NCBI RefSeq assembly: GCF_014069875.1
Contig: NZ_CP059676.1
Span: 434,001-498,000 of the forward strand
Length of the DNA: 64,000 nt
Direction of reading: 5' to 3'
Source of the DNA: Flaviflexus equikiangi
GTDB taxonomy: Bacteria > Actinomycetota > Actinomycetes > Actinomycetales > Actinomycetaceae
Position numbers and translations under genes: made by a program. Of this stretch, positions 7,174-16,052 are shown one piece after another; the first letter of the stretch is position 1; the number at the start of each line of letters is the position of its first letter. The notes under the pieces are model-generated. The model saw nothing but the letters and a program-made list of their open reading frames with translations. It was not told the origin of the DNA and did no database searches.

Positions 7174-7920
7174 GTGAAGATTGACAATGTGCAACTAGCC
7201 AACGAACTCAGGGCGTTCTTCCGAGCATCACTCGTCGATCGAGTGAAGGAACGTCCCGTGGAGAGCCCGAGCCAGCGCCGCCGGCGCCGCATCGTCGTCT
7301 CCATCAGCTTCGTGCTCGGTGCGACTGCACTCGGGGCGGCGCTCAATGTCGAGCCGGGCCAGTCGCTCTTCTACATCGCCACCCTCGGGGTGGCGGTGAT
7401 CTGGGCCGTCGGTGCCTTCGCCTCAGGTCCGCTGTCCCGGGGCCGGTCGCGGACACGGCAGGGCAAACGCAACGGTCTTGCCATGCTCCAAGGTTTCATC
7501 CTCGGAGGCAGCCTCCTTGCTGTCTTCCTTCTGGGGGCAATGGTCGTCGGTCAGGTCAGCGCCCTGCGCGGGCCCGTCGATGACCTGTTCGAGCACGTCC
7601 TGTTCGGCAATATCGCCATCGTGGCTGCGATCACCGCGATCAATGGTGTCTGCGAGGAACTGTTCTTTCGCGGAGCCGTCTACGCCGCCATGCCGCGCCG
7701 GTGGGAAATCGTCGGCTCTGCCCTGATCTACACCCTCTCGACAGCCCTCACCGGGGTGCCCCTCCTCAGTTTCGCCGCGCTCTGCCTCGGACTCCTGACG
7801 GGGGCTCAACGACGTGTCACCGGCGGGGTACTCGGCCCCATTGTGTCGCACTTAACATGGTCTCTCGGTATGCTGTTCCTTCTACCGCACGCCCTATCGA
7901 TAGGAGATGTCCTGTGGTGA
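7174..7920 (+). CDS. CPBP-family intramembrane metalloprotease
   Basis: This 248-residue polytopic membrane protein (helices near 41-60, 66-84, 103-127, 145-160 and 176-238) carries the CPBP/Abi signature: EELFFRG at 161-167 (E161, E162, R166) and a later histidine H226 in GPIVSHLTW. Relatives include prenyl-protein endopeptidases and bacteriocin-immunity proteins, and many are of unknown substrate. GTG 7174 is preceded by GATAAT at 7155-7160. Its last bases hold the ribosome site and GTG start of the SDR-TspO gene, so the two are one operon. The gene is divergent from the FAD oxidoreductase. Confidence 0.85.
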   Translation: MKIDNVQLANELRAFFRASLVDRVKERPVESPSQRRRRRIVVSISFVLGATALGAALNVEPGQSLFYIATLGVAVIWAVGAFASGPLSRGRSRTRQGKRNGLAMLQGFILGGSLLAVFLLGAMVVGQVSALRGPVDDLFEHVLFGNIAIVAAITAINGVCEELFFRGAVYAAMPRRWEIVGSALIYTLSTALTGVPLLSFAALCLGLLTGAQRRVTGGVLGPIVSHLTWSLGMLFLLPHALSIGDVLW

Positions 7921-9332
7921 ACGACAAGATTGGGGCGCGCCGCGCCCTCGTGACAGGTGCAAGCGGCTTCATCGGCGCCAGGCTCGTACCTGCCCTCATG
8001 GCAGAGGGATGGTCCGTACGAGTGTTGGCCCGGACGCCATCGAAGCTTGACCCGCGCTGGCGAGACGACGTCGAGATCTGTCAGGGCGACGCGACGAACG
8101 ACAACGACCTTCACAGGGCACTCGCGGATGTCGATGTCGCCTACTATCTCCTCCATTCCATGGATGGCAAGGGCGATTTCATCGAAAGAGACAAGAAGCT
8201 GGCGCACGGTTTCGCGGCGGTCGCGAAAGAACTCGATGTCCCACGGATCATCTACATGGGTGGACTCCACGACGATGAGGCGGATCTCGCGCCCCACATG
8301 GCGTCACGAGCCGAGGTGGGACAGATCCTTGCCGAGAGCGGCGTGCCGACGACGATCCTGCAGGCAGGTGTCGTCCTTGGGGAGGGATCAGCCTCCTTCC
8401 AGATGCTGCGCCACCTCACGGAACGCCTGCCGGCGGCGATCGCGCCCAAGTGGGTCGCTAACCGGGTCCAGCCGATCGATATCGAGGATGTCGTCTACTA
8501 CCTGGTCGAAGCCGCCAAGCTTCCGCCCGACGAGTCCGGGGCCCTCGACATCGGCATGGAGGAGATCTACACGTATCGAGACATGATGAAGCGGTATGCG
8601 GACGTGACGGGCCTGTCGAGCAGGTCGTTGACCACGGTTCCCGTCCTCACACCTGACCTGGCCAGCCACTGGGTCGGCCTTGTCACCCCGGTCGATGCAG
8701 GAGTGGCACGCCCGCTCGTCGGCAGCCTCATCGACGACGCGGTGAAAGGCATGGGACGTGCCAGAGACGTGCGCGATGTGATCCCAGACCCGCCTGGTGG
8801 GCTGACGGGCTTCGATGACTCCGTCCGAGCCAATACGACAGGCATCGACCCCGAGCGCTTCGGCCGCATCGCACGCCGTGTCGTCGGAGCCGTTGCGCTC
8901 ACGAGCGTGATCGGAAGCATCCTGACGAAGCCCGACGGGACTTGGTATCGGAAGCTTGCAAAGCCGCCGTGGCAGCCACCGGCCGCCGCCTTCCCGGTCG
9001 TGTGGACCGGGCTGTACGCCACCATCGCAGGAGCCTCCACGATGGCTCTAGCTGAACGGATCGAGAACGGAGACCGGGATGGTGCACGGGACTACGCGAT
9101 CGCACTCGGAGCGAACCTCACGCTCAACGCCAGCTGGTCGGGAGTGTTCTTCCGCAGCAAGTCGCTCGGACTGAGCGCGGCCACAGCGGGACTCCTCGCT
9201 GCCAGCAGCGCCGACTTGGCACGTCGAGGCTGGCAGACACGCCCGCAGATCGGCACCGTCCTCGTTCCCTACGCAGCATGGTGCGGATTCGCTGCCGCAC
9301 TCAGCACGTCGATCGCGCGGAGGAACTCGTGA
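7914..9332 (+). CDS. Fusion of NAD(P)H-binding SDR and TspO/MBR domain
   Basis: This 472-residue protein joins two units. Residues 1-300 are an atypical short-chain dehydrogenase fold: Rossmann motif VTGASGFIG (13-21), AYYLLHSM, and a lipid-quinone-type C-lobe. Residues about 325-472 are a TspO/MBR membrane domain with its tryptophan-rich hallmark WYRKLAKPPWQPP starting near 343, then VVWTGLY, NASWSGVFF and a final YAAWCGFAAALS. TspO proteins bind porphyrins, and some speed their photo-oxidative breakdown. A fused reductase could act on the bound tetrapyrrole or sense redox state; this is inference. GTG 7914 is chosen from AGGAG at 7902-7906. It overlaps the CPBP stop and, at its end, the YchJ-like start (GTGA). 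Confidence 0.92.
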   Translation: MVNDKIGARRALVTGASGFIGARLVPALMAEGWSVRVLARTPSKLDPRWRDDVEICQGDATNDNDLHRALADVDVAYYLLHSMDGKGDFIERDKKLAHGFAAVAKELDVPRIIYMGGLHDDEADLAPHMASRAEVGQILAESGVPTTILQAGVVLGEGSASFQMLRHLTERLPAAIAPKWVANRVQPIDIEDVVYYLVEAAKLPPDESGALDIGMEEIYTYRDMMKRYADVTGLSSRSLTTVPVLTPDLASHWVGLVTPVDAGVARPLVGSLIDDAVKGMGRARDVRDVIPDPPGGLTGFDDSVRANTTGIDPERFGRIARRVVGAVALTSVIGSILTKPDGTWYRKLAKPPWQPPAAAFPVVWTGLYATIAGASTMALAERIENGDRDGARDYAIALGANLTLNASWSGVFFRSKSLGLSAATAGLLAASSADLARRGWQTRPQIGTVLVPYAAWCGFAAALSTSIARRNS

Positions 9333-9646
9333 CGCAGCCGCCCACCACGGCGGAGGCTCTCATGCGTTCGCGGTTCGACGCGTTCCGGAGCGGAGATGCT
9401 GAGTGGCTGCTGGCAACCTGGCATGAATCCACCCGGCCTGACGATCTCGACCTGTCTGATAATCCCCGGTGGCGGGGGCTACAGATCATCGACACGGTCG
9501 ATGGTGGGGAAGACGATCTGACCGGTATTGTCGAGTTTCGTGCCACGTATATCGAGGGCTCAGGTATCGGTGTCCTCCACGAGCGCTCGCGCTTCCTCAA
9601 GGAGAATGACACGTGGTTCTATGTCGACGGTGATGTGAGCGGCTGA
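9329..9646 (+). CDS. YchJ-like (NTF2-fold) small protein
   Basis: This 105-residue protein matches the YchJ/UPF0225 middle domain: TAEALMRSRFDAFRSGDAEW followed by LLATWHESTRPDDL and a WRGLQI strand, an NTF2-like fold. The cysteine-rich SEC-C zinc motifs that flank this domain in full-length YchJ are absent, so only the core is encoded. Function of the family is not established. GTG 9329 overlaps the SDR-TspO stop as GTGA and is preceded by GGAGG, so it is the third gene of the CPBP, SDR-TspO, YchJ operon. Confidence 0.82.
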   Translation: MTQPPTTAEALMRSRFDAFRSGDAEWLLATWHESTRPDDLDLSDNPRWRGLQIIDTVDGGEDDLTGIVEFRATYIEGSGIGVLHERSRFLKENDTWFYVDGDVSG

Positions 9647-9694
9647 ACGGGCCGGCAGGGGTCGTTCGCATCTGCGCGGCAGGTAAGGAGAAGC

Positions 9695-10618
9695 ATGGAG
9701 TTCGATGGTCTCGTTGACCTGTTCGAGTCCGCAAGAGACCGCAACGGTGACCGTTTGGCGATGCACTACCTGGCCGTCAAACAGGGTGAGCGGGAGTTCT
9801 GCCATGCGTTCGGGGATCGCACCGAGCCCTCTGATATCCGCTCCATTTCCAAGACGGTCATGGCAATCCTTCTCGGCACGGTGAACGATTCCACCTTCAC
9901 GGAAGACACTCCTCTATGGCCGATCCTCGAACCGCTCTGCGTCCTCTCAAACGAAGAGAATCGGGAGAGACTCTCCCGAGTGAAGGTCAAGCACCTGCTG
10001 AACCACACCATCGGCTTCGACAGGGCACTGATGATGAGAGACGACATCATCGACCTGGATCCGGCTGACTACATCAGCCACATCGTCAACACCCCGATCG
10101 TCCACGAACCCGGCACGCACTACCTCTATTCGAATGCTGGCTTCTATCTCTTGTCCGTGGTTCTCCAGGAGGTGCTCGGGGAAGACCTGAAGGAGTACGC
10201 GGACAGGGTGCTATTCCGTCCGCTCGGCATCGAGCAACCCGAGTGGGAGCGCTACGGCGACTACCTGGCGGGAGCGACACGGCTCTGGCTCTATCCGCGC
10301 GACCTCATCGCGATCGGAGAGGTTCTGCTGCACGGCGGGCGTGGGATCGTCTCTGCGGACTGGATCGAGCGGATGAAACAGTTCACGGCTTTCACGCCTT
10401 CCGCGGATACGCCGACGAACCCGTACTTTCGACGATGGGCGTACGGATCGAGCCTGTGGCTCGGAAAGAGAGACGGCATCTACTTCGGCCACGGTACGGA
10501 CGGCCAGTCCCTCGTGATCGTTCCGCAGCGCCAGGCAATCATCGTCACTCTCGCACACCAGCGCGATGTGAGGCGCCTCGAAGAACTCGTCGATAAGGCG
10601 ATCACGCTCCTCGACTAG
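9695..10618 (+). CDS. Serine hydrolase, class C beta-lactamase/esterase family
   Basis: This 307-residue protein carries the penicillin-recognising enzyme motifs: SxxK as S50-I-S-K53, YSN at 145-147, and HGTDG near residue 266 in place of the KTG triad. No signal peptide is present, so it is probably cytoplasmic, more like esterase or peptidase members than a secreted beta-lactamase. The natural substrate cannot be named. AAGGAG precedes ATG 9695. It stands 48 bases after the YchJ-like gene and may be the operon's last gene, ending at the strong terminator at 10646-10671. Confidence 0.85.
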   Translation: MEFDGLVDLFESARDRNGDRLAMHYLAVKQGEREFCHAFGDRTEPSDIRSISKTVMAILLGTVNDSTFTEDTPLWPILEPLCVLSNEENRERLSRVKVKHLLNHTIGFDRALMMRDDIIDLDPADYISHIVNTPIVHEPGTHYLYSNAGFYLLSVVLQEVLGEDLKEYADRVLFRPLGIEQPEWERYGDYLAGATRLWLYPRDLIAIGEVLLHGGRGIVSADWIERMKQFTAFTPSADTPTNPYFRRWAYGSSLWLGKRDGIYFGHGTDGQSLVIVPQRQAIIVTLAHQRDVRRLEELVDKAITLLD

Positions 10619-10645
10619 CGCACCGTCACACGAGCGGGGACGAGA

Positions 10646-10679
10646 GGCGGGCAGGTCATTCCCTGCCCGCCACGTTTTT
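10646..10679 (+). terminator. Intrinsic terminator
   Basis: A 10-bp G/C stem (10646-10655 with 10662-10671) has a six-base loop and is followed by ACGTTTTT. The T tract reads in the plus direction, so it ends the serine hydrolase transcript; the converging BCCT gene stops inside the T tract. Confidence 0.85.
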
Positions 10680-12486
10680 ACTGCTTCGTGTCGTCCCCGT
10701 TTCCTTCCCAGGAATCATCGATATCCCCAGAGACGACGAGGTCGCCATCGACGCGGATATCGCCCTCGAGCGTCCACGTTCCGTCTTCGTGCTGCCACGT
10801 GGGCGGAGGAACGGGATTGCCATCCTCGTCGAAGCCGGGGGCCGGACGGTTCTCTGCTTCCTCGAGAGCCTCAGCATCGAACGTCCGTTCCCAGGCACGG
10901 GTGCGAACCGGAAGCTCCGCAGCACGGTCCTCATTCATGGCCTTCAGCAGAGCCCATGCCATGAAGAACTCGATGAGGAAGAAGGGGAGCGCGATGATGA
11001 TGACGATCTCTTGGATGGCGGCGATGCCGGAGTCGGGGGCGAGGAGGAGCAGCGCCGCGGTGACGGCGCCGATGCCGACAGCCCACCCGATCCGGTAGAT
11101 CGTCGGGGAGACGTTCTCCTCACCGGTGGCGAACATGTCCATGACGAGCGCCGACGAGTCGATCGATGTCACGAAGAAGACGACGATGATGATGAGGGCG
11201 ATCGGGCCGACGATCGCATAGAACGGGTACTGCTCGAGGAGGCTGAAGAGAGCCACCTCTGTCCTCCCGTCCTCGACGACAGGGCCGGTCAGGACGCCGG
11301 GATTGCTCGTCTCCATCTCCATGGCGGCCCGGCCGAAGATGGAGAACCAGATGAGGACGAAAGAGGAGATGAGTCCGAGGACGCCGCCGATGAATCCTCG
11401 CACGGTGCGCCCACGGGAGATGCGGGCGATGAACATGCCGACGAAAGGTCCCCAACAGATAGTCCACGCCCAATAGAATGCCGTCCACGTCGAGAGGAAG
11501 CCGGGATTCTCGTTGAAGCTGTCGACCCAGAACATCATCTCGGGCAGAGCCGAGGTGTAGATGCCGAAAGACTCGACTGACTGTCGGATCAGTGTGAGAG
11601 TGGGGCCCGAGATGAGAACGAACAGCATGAGAGCGACGGCGAGCCCGATGTTGATGTTGGAGAGGAGCTTGATGCCCTTGTCGAGCCCGGTCGCGACGGA
11701 GATGCAGGCGGCGACGGTGATGAACAGGATGATCCCGAGATGGATCGATGAGGCGATCGGAACGCCCCACAGAATGTTCATCCCCGCATTGATCTGCAGG
11801 GTGCCCAGACCGACCGAGACGGCGATGCCGAAGGTGGTTCCGATGATGGCGAGAGAATCGATGAGCTTGCCCGGCCACTCATAGATCTTCGCACCGAGGA
11901 GCGGAGCGAACACGGAGGACAGCCGCTCCGGCATCTTCCTTTTGTAGATGAAGTATCCGAGGGCGAGCCCGGGCAGTGCGAATACGACCCACATGTGCGC
12001 AGCGAAGTGATAGTAGGTGAACTCGAAAGCCTGCGTGATGGCATCCTGGGACATCGGTTCCATGTCCCCGCGCGGAGGATTGTAGGCGTGGTGGAGAGGT
12101 TCAGCCGCTCCCCAGAACATGAGAGTCGCACCCAGGCCGGCCGCGAACAGCATCGCAAACCAGACGGGAGTGGAATACTCCGGCTCATCGTCGTCATCAC
12201 CGATCTTCAGATTCCCGTAGCGGGAGACGAAGATGCCGATGAGGAAGACGAAGATGAAGGAGACGCCGCCGATATAGAGCCAGCTGAAATGGCCCATGAG
12301 GGTGCCCGAGACGTTGGCGTAAAGATTCCGGGCACCTTCGCCGAACGCGAGCGTCCCGGCGACAAAGATGAGAATGAATCCGGCTGCTGTGAAGAAAATG
12401 AGCGGATCAGTTTGCAACTTGAAGCGTCTTTCGCGCTTGCCTGTCGGTTGTCGGGGGCTGTCTGATTGGATGGGGCTGGAGGCCAT
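10678..12486 (-). CDS. BCCT-family betaine/carnitine/choline-type transporter
   Basis: This 602-residue protein has 12 predicted membrane helices and the BCCT signature in helices 8-9: WAWTICWGPFVGMFIARISR followed by GRTVRG. GLGATLMFWGAAEP in the first third is the substrate and sodium region. These secondary transporters take up glycine betaine or related zwitterions with Na+ or H+, usually for osmoprotection. The C-terminal tail of about 90 residues is acidic and hydrophilic (PAPGFDEDGNPVPPPTWQHE, then repeated GD strands), unlike the basic sensor tail of BetP. GAGGAA precedes ATG 12486. It appears monocistronic. Confidence 0.92.
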   Translation of the reverse strand: MASSPIQSDSPRQPTGKRERRFKLQTDPLIFFTAAGFILIFVAGTLAFGEGARNLYANVSGTLMGHFSWLYIGGVSFIFVFLIGIFVSRYGNLKIGDDDDEPEYSTPVWFAMLFAAGLGATLMFWGAAEPLHHAYNPPRGDMEPMSQDAITQAFEFTYYHFAAHMWVVFALPGLALGYFIYKRKMPERLSSVFAPLLGAKIYEWPGKLIDSLAIIGTTFGIAVSVGLGTLQINAGMNILWGVPIASSIHLGIILFITVAACISVATGLDKGIKLLSNINIGLAVALMLFVLISGPTLTLIRQSVESFGIYTSALPEMMFWVDSFNENPGFLSTWTAFYWAWTICWGPFVGMFIARISRGRTVRGFIGGVLGLISSFVLIWFSIFGRAAMEMETSNPGVLTGPVVEDGRTEVALFSLLEQYPFYAIVGPIALIIIVVFFVTSIDSSALVMDMFATGEENVSPTIYRIGWAVGIGAVTAALLLLAPDSGIAAIQEIVIIIALPFFLIEFFMAWALLKAMNEDRAAELPVRTRAWERTFDAEALEEAENRPAPGFDEDGNPVPPPTWQHEDGTWTLEGDIRVDGDLVVSGDIDDSWEGNGDDTKQ

Positions 12487-12584
12487 ATCTTCCTCAAGTC
12501 GGCAATATCAACCTCTCAACGGTAGATAAAACGTGTCCGAATTTCACCTATGTCACCAGATTGTGATGTGCGTGCAGGTGAGAA

Positions 12585-12618
12585 CCGCCCCGGAGCAGAC
12601 CGAGGTCTGTCGGGGCGG
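12585..12618 (-). terminator. Hairpin after the Na+/H+ antiporter-like gene
   Basis: CCGCCCCG at 12585-12592 pairs with CGGGGCGG at 12611-12618, and the loop holds a smaller stem (CAGACC with GGTCTG). It lies just past the antiporter stop in the minus direction and is followed there by TTCTC. It is likely a factor-independent terminator with a weak U tract. Confidence 0.6.
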
Positions 12619-12641
12619 ATACCGACGCATAGAGGGCGTTC

Positions 12642-14120
12642 TTACAGGAGGAGCGAGGCAACCCAGGCGAAAAGCAGCATGCCGACATTGCAGTGCAGGA
12701 ACGTGGGAATGACGGTGTCTCTGATGTGGTTGTGCCGACCATCCGCATTGAGACCCGATGTGACGCCGAGAGAAATGGTCGAGGCCGGGGACCCTGCGTC
12801 GCCGAGCGCCGCGGAGGCGCCAAGCAGGCACATGGTTGCCAGGGGGCTGAAGCCGAGCTCAAGGGCAAGCGGGATGTAGATCGGTGCGAGGATCGGAACG
12901 GACGCGAACGAATCGCCGAACCCGATGGTGATGAAGAGCCCGATGAAGAGCATGAGGAACGCACCGAAAGCCATGTTGCCGCCGACGAAGTCGGCAGTAG
13001 CGGCGATGAGGGGCTCGATCTGGCCGGTTTGGGAGAGGAGGCCGGCAAAGCCGGAGGCGACGGTGATGATGATCGCGATCTGCGCCATCATCAACATGCC
13101 CTGCGTGAAGACATCGTCCTGATCGTTCCACCGGAAGATGCCGCCGATGCTGAGCAGGATGAAGCCGATCATCGCGCCGACGAGGAGCGAATCGAACGCG
13201 ATCTGGAAGAAGAGCGCCGCCGCGAGGGCAAGCACAGTCATGATGAGAGGGAACGGGCGAATCGCTACGGCCTTGGATGGTGGTGCGGTTGCGAGAGTCG
13301 ATGTCGGCGCGGGCTCCGGGTAGTCGCGCGGTGCGCGATAGGTGACGGTGACCGCGACGATCATGCCGGCGACGAGGCCCATGACTGGCCAGAACATGGC
13401 CTTCGGCGCCATATCTGCAGTTGCCGTCAGGTCGTAGGCCGCACCGAATTCGTTGACGTTCGCGAGCAGGATCTCGTTGAGATAGATCGCACCGAAACCG
13501 GTGGGAAGCAGGAGATAGGCCGCGCTCATCGAGCATGCGAGGACACAGGCCACAGCCCTGCGGTCCACATGGAGCCGGTTGAGGACGCTGAGGAGCGGGG
13601 GGATGAGGATGGGAATGAAGGCGATGTGGACGGGGATGAGGTTCTGGGACAGCAGCGATGCGACGACGAAGAGGCCGTACAGCGCCCACTTCACGCCCTT
13701 GTTCGTTGCCGTCTCGTCCGTTCCGACCCTGCGCGTCACCCACTGGGCGAAGACCTCGATGAGTCCCGATCGGGAGAGGGCGACAGCGAGTGCGCCCACC
13801 ATGACGTAGGTGAGGCCGACCTGGGCTCCGACGAGCAGGTTGTCGTTGAAGGCCGCGAGGGATCCCTCCATGCCGAGGCCTGCTTGGAGGCCGCCGAGGA
13901 GGGCTGCGACGAGGAGGGCGATCGTGACCGGCACCTTGATGAGGCACAGGGCGACCATGGCGACGATGGCGAGGACGACCGCGTTGACTGAATGGCCCGT
14001 CAGCTCGACGATCCCGTACACGGCCGCGAGTGCGGCGACCGTGCCGACAGCATGTCGCGGGAAGACCTCTGCCCAGGTGATGGGATCGGACTGTGGTGTG
14101 GCTTCTGGCTGTGCGCTCAT
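12642..14120 (-). CDS. Na+/H+ antiporter-family (NhaC/YuiF-like) transporter
   Basis: This 492-residue membrane protein has about 12 helices. The C-terminal part carries the conserved block FGDSFASVPILAPIYIPLAL followed by ALGDAGSPASTISLG, and the middle has LIPVHIAFIPILIPPLL, typical of the Na_H_antiporter family that includes NhaC and B. subtilis YuiF. The family contains Na+/H+ antiporters as well as suspected amino-acid carriers, so cargo is uncertain. I used ATG 14120 (MSAQPEATPQ) because AAAGGGGG lies six bases before it; a longer frame to 14183 has no ribosome site. It is transcribed in the same direction as the BCCT gene but separated by a hairpin. Confidence 0.85.
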   Translation of the reverse strand: MSAQPEATPQSDPITWAEVFPRHAVGTVAALAAVYGIVELTGHSVNAVVLAIVAMVALCLIKVPVTIALLVAALLGGLQAGLGMEGSLAAFNDNLLVGAQVGLTYVMVGALAVALSRSGLIEVFAQWVTRRVGTDETATNKGVKWALYGLFVVASLLSQNLIPVHIAFIPILIPPLLSVLNRLHVDRRAVACVLACSMSAAYLLLPTGFGAIYLNEILLANVNEFGAAYDLTATADMAPKAMFWPVMGLVAGMIVAVTVTYRAPRDYPEPAPTSTLATAPPSKAVAIRPFPLIMTVLALAAALFFQIAFDSLLVGAMIGFILLSIGGIFRWNDQDDVFTQGMLMMAQIAIIITVASGFAGLLSQTGQIEPLIAATADFVGGNMAFGAFLMLFIGLFITIGFGDSFASVPILAPIYIPLALELGFSPLATMCLLGASAALGDAGSPASTISLGVTSGLNADGRHNHIRDTVIPTFLHCNVGMLLFAWVASLLL

Positions 14121-14231
14121 CGCTAGCCCCCTTTCGCACAGCAATCCTAAGCCCGACAAGCCGGGACTTTCGTGCGCGGCCACGTGCTGGATGTATCGGG
14201 GTGGTCACATCCGGTGCAAGCCTCCGCCGGT

Positions 14232-14824
14232 CTAGCCTCCGGCGATGCTGATTGCCCTCCCGAACGTGGACTCGTCTGTCAGGATCGACAGCATGTAGGC
14301 TGCAACATCCTGGCGGGGGATCGAGGCGCCCAACGATGCTGGTTGGAACTCCTCTGCCGTCTGCCAGGTTCCGTGCGCCCCCTTCGAGCTCAATCCGGAC
14401 GGGCGGATGATTGTCCACTCGAGCTCTGAGCGTCGGACGATTCCCTCTTGGTCGTTGTGATCGGCCAGGGCGCGTGCGAGAACGGCTTGGGTGAACAGGG
14501 CAATGGCCTTGGGGAGGTGCTTGCGGGAGTCTCCTGCTCCGAGGGAGGACTGGACGATGAGCGCACTCCCTGCTCTGTCATGGCCTGCACGACGGCCTTG
14601 GTGACCTGTGCGCGATTGCGGGAGACGCCTTTCGCTCCGCCGACCGTGATGACGACAGCGTCCGCGCCGGAGATGATCGGCGCGATACTAGGCGGGTCCT
14701 TCGCATCAGCCTGAACCGTCCCGCCGCTGCGGGAGATCGTGGTCACCTCATGGCCGGCGTTCTGGGCAAGAGTCGCCAGCTCAGCTCCCGTTCCCCGGGA
14801 ACCGCCGATAACCATCAGTTCCAT
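14232..14824 (-). pseudogene. Frameshifted NAD(P)H-binding SDR
   Basis: The start (MELMVIGGSRGTGAELATLA, then ADAVVITVGGAKG) is a normal atypical SDR Rossmann domain, opened by AGGAG before ATG 14824. After TEQGVR, near 14558-14562, the frame is lost: the original frame gives a serine/proline-rich tail ending at 14390, whereas the next frame continues the expected protein (IVQSSLGAG, HNDQEGIVRRSELEWTIIRP, then RQDVAAYML) to TAG at 14232. A loss of two bases, or gain of one, explains it. The reconstructed length of about 197 residues matches the family. Either a recent mutation or a sequencing error. Confidence 0.8.
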
Positions 14825-14870
14825 TATTCTCCTGTTTCGCGGAGTCGAGGGAAGCTCACGTACGTGAAGA

Positions 14871-15938
14871 CTAGCGGCGCTGAGGCGGGCCGTCGAACAT
14901 CGGCCCCGCGTCCGTCATGTCCGGGTCGAGGCCGCGCCGGGCAAGCTCTGTACGGGCCCTCTCCAGGCCGCCGTGCTCGAGTGCGGCAAGGCGCGTGCTG
15001 CCGGTCCAGACGTGGCGTCCGAATCGTCGGACCGTCACAGTCAAGTCACCTGCGAGATGTTCGAGATCGCCGGGGGTGTTGCGGTGTTCGCTCGGCAGTG
15101 GGACGGGCAAGACGAAGGCGTGGTCGAGGGGAGCGGTTGCCGAGAGGTCGATCGTCCAACCGTATCCGCGGCCGTGCAGATCCCATCTCTCATCGCTCGT
15201 GCGGGTACGAACCGGGCTGACGGCGGGGTTGCCGAGACGGACGACGGTGCCGTCGGGGAGCCGGACGACGAGGGCGGTCACTTCAACGCGGAGCGGCCCG
15301 CTGGTGACGATGCCACCGGCGAATGCCACGCAGGCGCCCGGTTCGTCGAAACCCTGGGCCTGTCCCCACCACCACGCTTCGGGAAATCCCTCCTTGCCCC
15401 AGTTCTTCTCGCCATACACCTGAGCATTCGTGAACTCCCAGGTTTCCCCGCCGAGTGTCGCCGTGCCGGAAGCTCTGCCTCCGAGCATCCACGGATGCCA
15501 GTACTGGTTGAGCCCGGGCACCATCTGGAACACGCTCGAGCCACCGAGAGAACGGCGCGGCCACCTCTCGGCCTCGATCCGGAAGTCGAGGCGGTCCTGC
15601 CCGAGATTGACGCGGAGGGAGTGAGCATCACCCTCGAAGGCCGGCTCGAGCCCGCCCCGCACGCCGAGTCCGCGTGGGTCGGTGTGCGATCCCTCGAGGG
15701 CCTCTGTTCGGACGTACCCGCTCGGCCATGCGGCCACGCCCACTGTCGCCCATGGTCCGCGGGGTCCCCGGTTCGCGCCGCAGAGGGCGATGATGACGCG
15801 GCCCGTGTCTGGATCCGTGATCCGCCAGAAGTATCCTTCCATGGCGACGGTCGGATGAGAGCGGGTGGGATCTCCGAAGGGCAGATCGGCGCCTGTCGAT
15901 CGGTAGCGCTGTACAAACTCCATATGCCAGTAGACCAC
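14871..15938 (-). CDS. Tocopherol-cyclase-like protein
   Basis: This 355-residue protein resembles the tocopherol cyclase family (PF14249-type): VAMEGYFWRITDP near the start, then QYWHPWMLGGRASG, the hallmark YGEKNWGKEGFPEAWWWGQA, and paired beta-rich lobes. Plant VTE1 closes the chromanol ring of vitamin E; bacterial relatives in non-photosynthetic species have no proven role and may act on other prenylated or lipid substrates. No signal peptide is evident. The start is uncertain: GTG 15938 and ATG 15923 lack ribosome sites, while GGAGGG seven bases before an in-frame ATT (about 15974) hints at an unusual upstream start. It is divergent from the RpiB-family gene. Confidence 0.65.
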   Translation of the reverse strand: MVYWHMEFVQRYRSTGADLPFGDPTRSHPTVAMEGYFWRITDPDTGRVIIALCGANRGPRGPWATVGVAAWPSGYVRTEALEGSHTDPRGLGVRGGLEPAFEGDAHSLRVNLGQDRLDFRIEAERWPRRSLGGSSVFQMVPGLNQYWHPWMLGGRASGTATLGGETWEFTNAQVYGEKNWGKEGFPEAWWWGQAQGFDEPGACVAFAGGIVTSGPLRVEVTALVVRLPDGTVVRLGNPAVSPVRTRTSDERWDLHGRGYGWTIDLSATAPLDHAFVLPVPLPSEHRNTPGDLEHLAGDLTVTVRRFGRHVWTGSTRLAALEHGGLERARTELARRGLDPDMTDAGPMFDGPPQRR

Positions 15939-16052
15939 GAGCTGATCGTCCGTGACCAGGGTCGGCAGGTCGAGAATCGATCAACCCTCCACGCTATTTA
16001 ATACTAGATATTCCTGTATTATTGCGGTGGATTGGGAAAGAGGTGGTTGGGT

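Noticed and set aside
12693-13991. 432-codon plus-strand frame opposite the antiporter gene
   Set aside because: Its charged repetitive protein (runs of E, R, D, G) is the usual antisense product of a membrane-protein gene in high-GC DNA.
14973-16001. 342-codon plus-strand frame opposite the tocopherol-cyclase-like gene
   Set aside because: The minus-strand protein carries family motifs, whereas the plus-strand frame carries none.
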